Assembly: GCF_009663145.1 (NCBI RefSeq)
Contig: NZ_VKHR01000003.1
Span: forward strand, 89,821-153,820
Direction: 5' to 3'
Source of the DNA: Shewanella sp. TC10
GTDB taxonomy: Bacteria; Pseudomonadota; Gammaproteobacteria; Enterobacterales; Shewanellaceae
DNA length: 64,000 bases
Both the position numbers and the translations under genes were made by a program. This document shows, piece after piece, positions 63,266 to 64,000 of this stretch. Under the pieces are notes generated by a model that saw only the letters and a program-made list of their open reading frames with translations, had not been told where the DNA came from and did no database searches. Numbering within the stretch: the first letter of the stretch is position 1; each line of letters begins with the position of its first letter.

Positions 63266-64000
63266 ATGTTTCAAACTCAAACCTATGATGTAGCCATTGT
63301 TGGCGGTGGTATGGTTGGCTTGGCAACAGCAATCGGTTTAGCCGAGGCTAACTTAAACGTGGTGGTGATTGATGCAGGCCAAACAGAGGCGGTATCAGGC
63401 GAGCCACGACTCAGAGTTAGCGCGATAAACAAAGCCAGTGAGCGATTACTAACAAACTTAGGTGCATGGCAATACATTGACCATGACCGCACTGCGCCGT
63501 ATCAAAAAATGGCCGTATGGGATAAAGACGGATTAGGCAAAATTGCCTTTGATGCTGCCAGCATTAGCGAGCCATCCCTTGGCGCTATTATTGAAAACCA
63601 ATCGATAAGTTACGCCTTAGCTAAGCGCACCAGCGAGCTAAGTAACATTACCCATCTTGAAGGCCAGCGACTTGAACGCATCGCATTTGGTGAGCGTGAG
63701 TCTTGGTTAACCTTAGATAACGGCGAAAACCTAAGCGCTGCATTAGTGGTTGCTGCCGATGGCGCTAACTCTTGGGTGCGCAGCCAGTGCCAAATTCCAC
63801 TGACCTTTTGGGACTACGGCCACCACGCCATAGTTGCCACCATTCGCACCGCAGAGCCCCATGAAGATACCGCTCGTCAGGTGTTTTTAGCCGATGGCCC
63901 ATTAGCTTTACTGCCACTTTACGAAGAAAACTTATGTTCAATCGTATGGTCGGTATCGCCTGAAGAAGCAGAGCGATTAAAAGCACTTTCAAGTGAAGAG
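63266..64000 (+). CDS. ubiI: 2-octaprenylphenol hydroxylase, partial
   Basis: The first 245 codons of an open frame cut by the window end. MFQTQTYDVAIVGGGMVGLA gives the FAD motif, and VVAADGANSWVRSQC the DG motif. The FAD-monooxygenase family member after ubiH is UbiI (VisC). The remaining C-terminal part lies outside the window. ATG 63266 has AAGGA 6 nt upstream. Confidence 0.88.
   Translation, partial: MFQTQTYDVAIVGGGMVGLATAIGLAEANLNVVVIDAGQTEAVSGEPRLRVSAINKASERLLTNLGAWQYIDHDRTAPYQKMAVWDKDGLGKIAFDAASISEPSLGAIIENQSISYALAKRTSELSNITHLEGQRLERIAFGERESWLTLDNGENLSAALVVAADGANSWVRSQCQIPLTFWDYGHHAIVATIRTAEPHEDTARQVFLADGPLALLPLYEENLCSIVWSVSPEEAERLKALSSEE

Overview
The window reads as chromosomal DNA of a marine gammaproteobacterium of the Shewanella type. 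This is inferred from gene content and order: AroG, Mdh/ArgR, a DUF3081 protein, YfeX-type DyP peroxidase, ZapA-6S RNA, and UbiH/UbiI after YgfB. The base composition is moderately AT-rich and the coding is dense. No phage, IS transposase, CRISPR array, rRNA or tRNA was recognised.

Layout. 0.2-2.7 kb: a NhaC-family transporter preceded by MetJ boxes (probable methionine transporter MetT) and a YgiM-like SH3 protein. 2.9-6.6 kb: phosphate transporter Pit with its DUF47 partner, then a CYTH/CHAD triphosphatase (YgiF). 6.6-7.7 kb: non-coding, with five 14-bp tandem repeats and a ~700-bp dispersed repeat. 7.7-14.5 kb: an ion channel and a seven-gene PspA/YjfI/YjfK/YjfL/aminopropyltransferase envelope-stress cluster, whose two transcription units share the palindrome GACATAATATGTC (three copies). 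14.8-22.9 kb: glnE, a GAF-GGDEF diguanylate cyclase, DUF3081, a ZapE-like ATPase, a LuxR-type regulator and a bactofilin with an unusual tail. 23.1-23.7 kb: the second copy of the ~700-bp repeat, inverted. 24-29 kb: glnK-amtB behind candidate NtrC sites, a transglutaminase/TPR lipoprotein, aroG, and a 57-residue protein facing aroG. 29.5-35.3 kb: an ABCB/Atm1-type exporter, small hypothetical proteins, an FMN glutamate-synthase-like enzyme, DUF5610 and Fpr. 35.5-40.3 kb: a Fur-boxed iron(III) ABC importer and a DyP peroxidase. 40.4-43.5 kb: argR and mdh (divergent), an SDR and a DCC thioredoxin-like protein. 43.7-49.0 kb: a two-adaptor RND efflux operon with a 24-codon ORF overlapping the pump start, followed by a MITE-like element. 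49.4-52.7 kb: folX-folE-folM (tetrahydromonapterin synthesis) and a MetJ-boxed metY. 52.8-60.6 kb: fau, then three envelope genes that separate fau from its usual neighbours 6S RNA and zapA. 61.2-64.0 kb: ygfB, ubiH and a ubiI cut by the window edge.

The two least explained regions are (i) the PspA-polyamine cluster, with three identical operators and a tandem ribbon-helix-helix protein as candidate regulator, and (ii) the three-gene cassette between fau and 6S RNA: a GDPD-like lipoprotein, a multi-TM protein ending in a PEGA-like domain, and a membrane protein with six CxxCxGxG zinc motifs but no J domain. The second is the best candidate for an undescribed system. Its function is not deducible from sequence alone.
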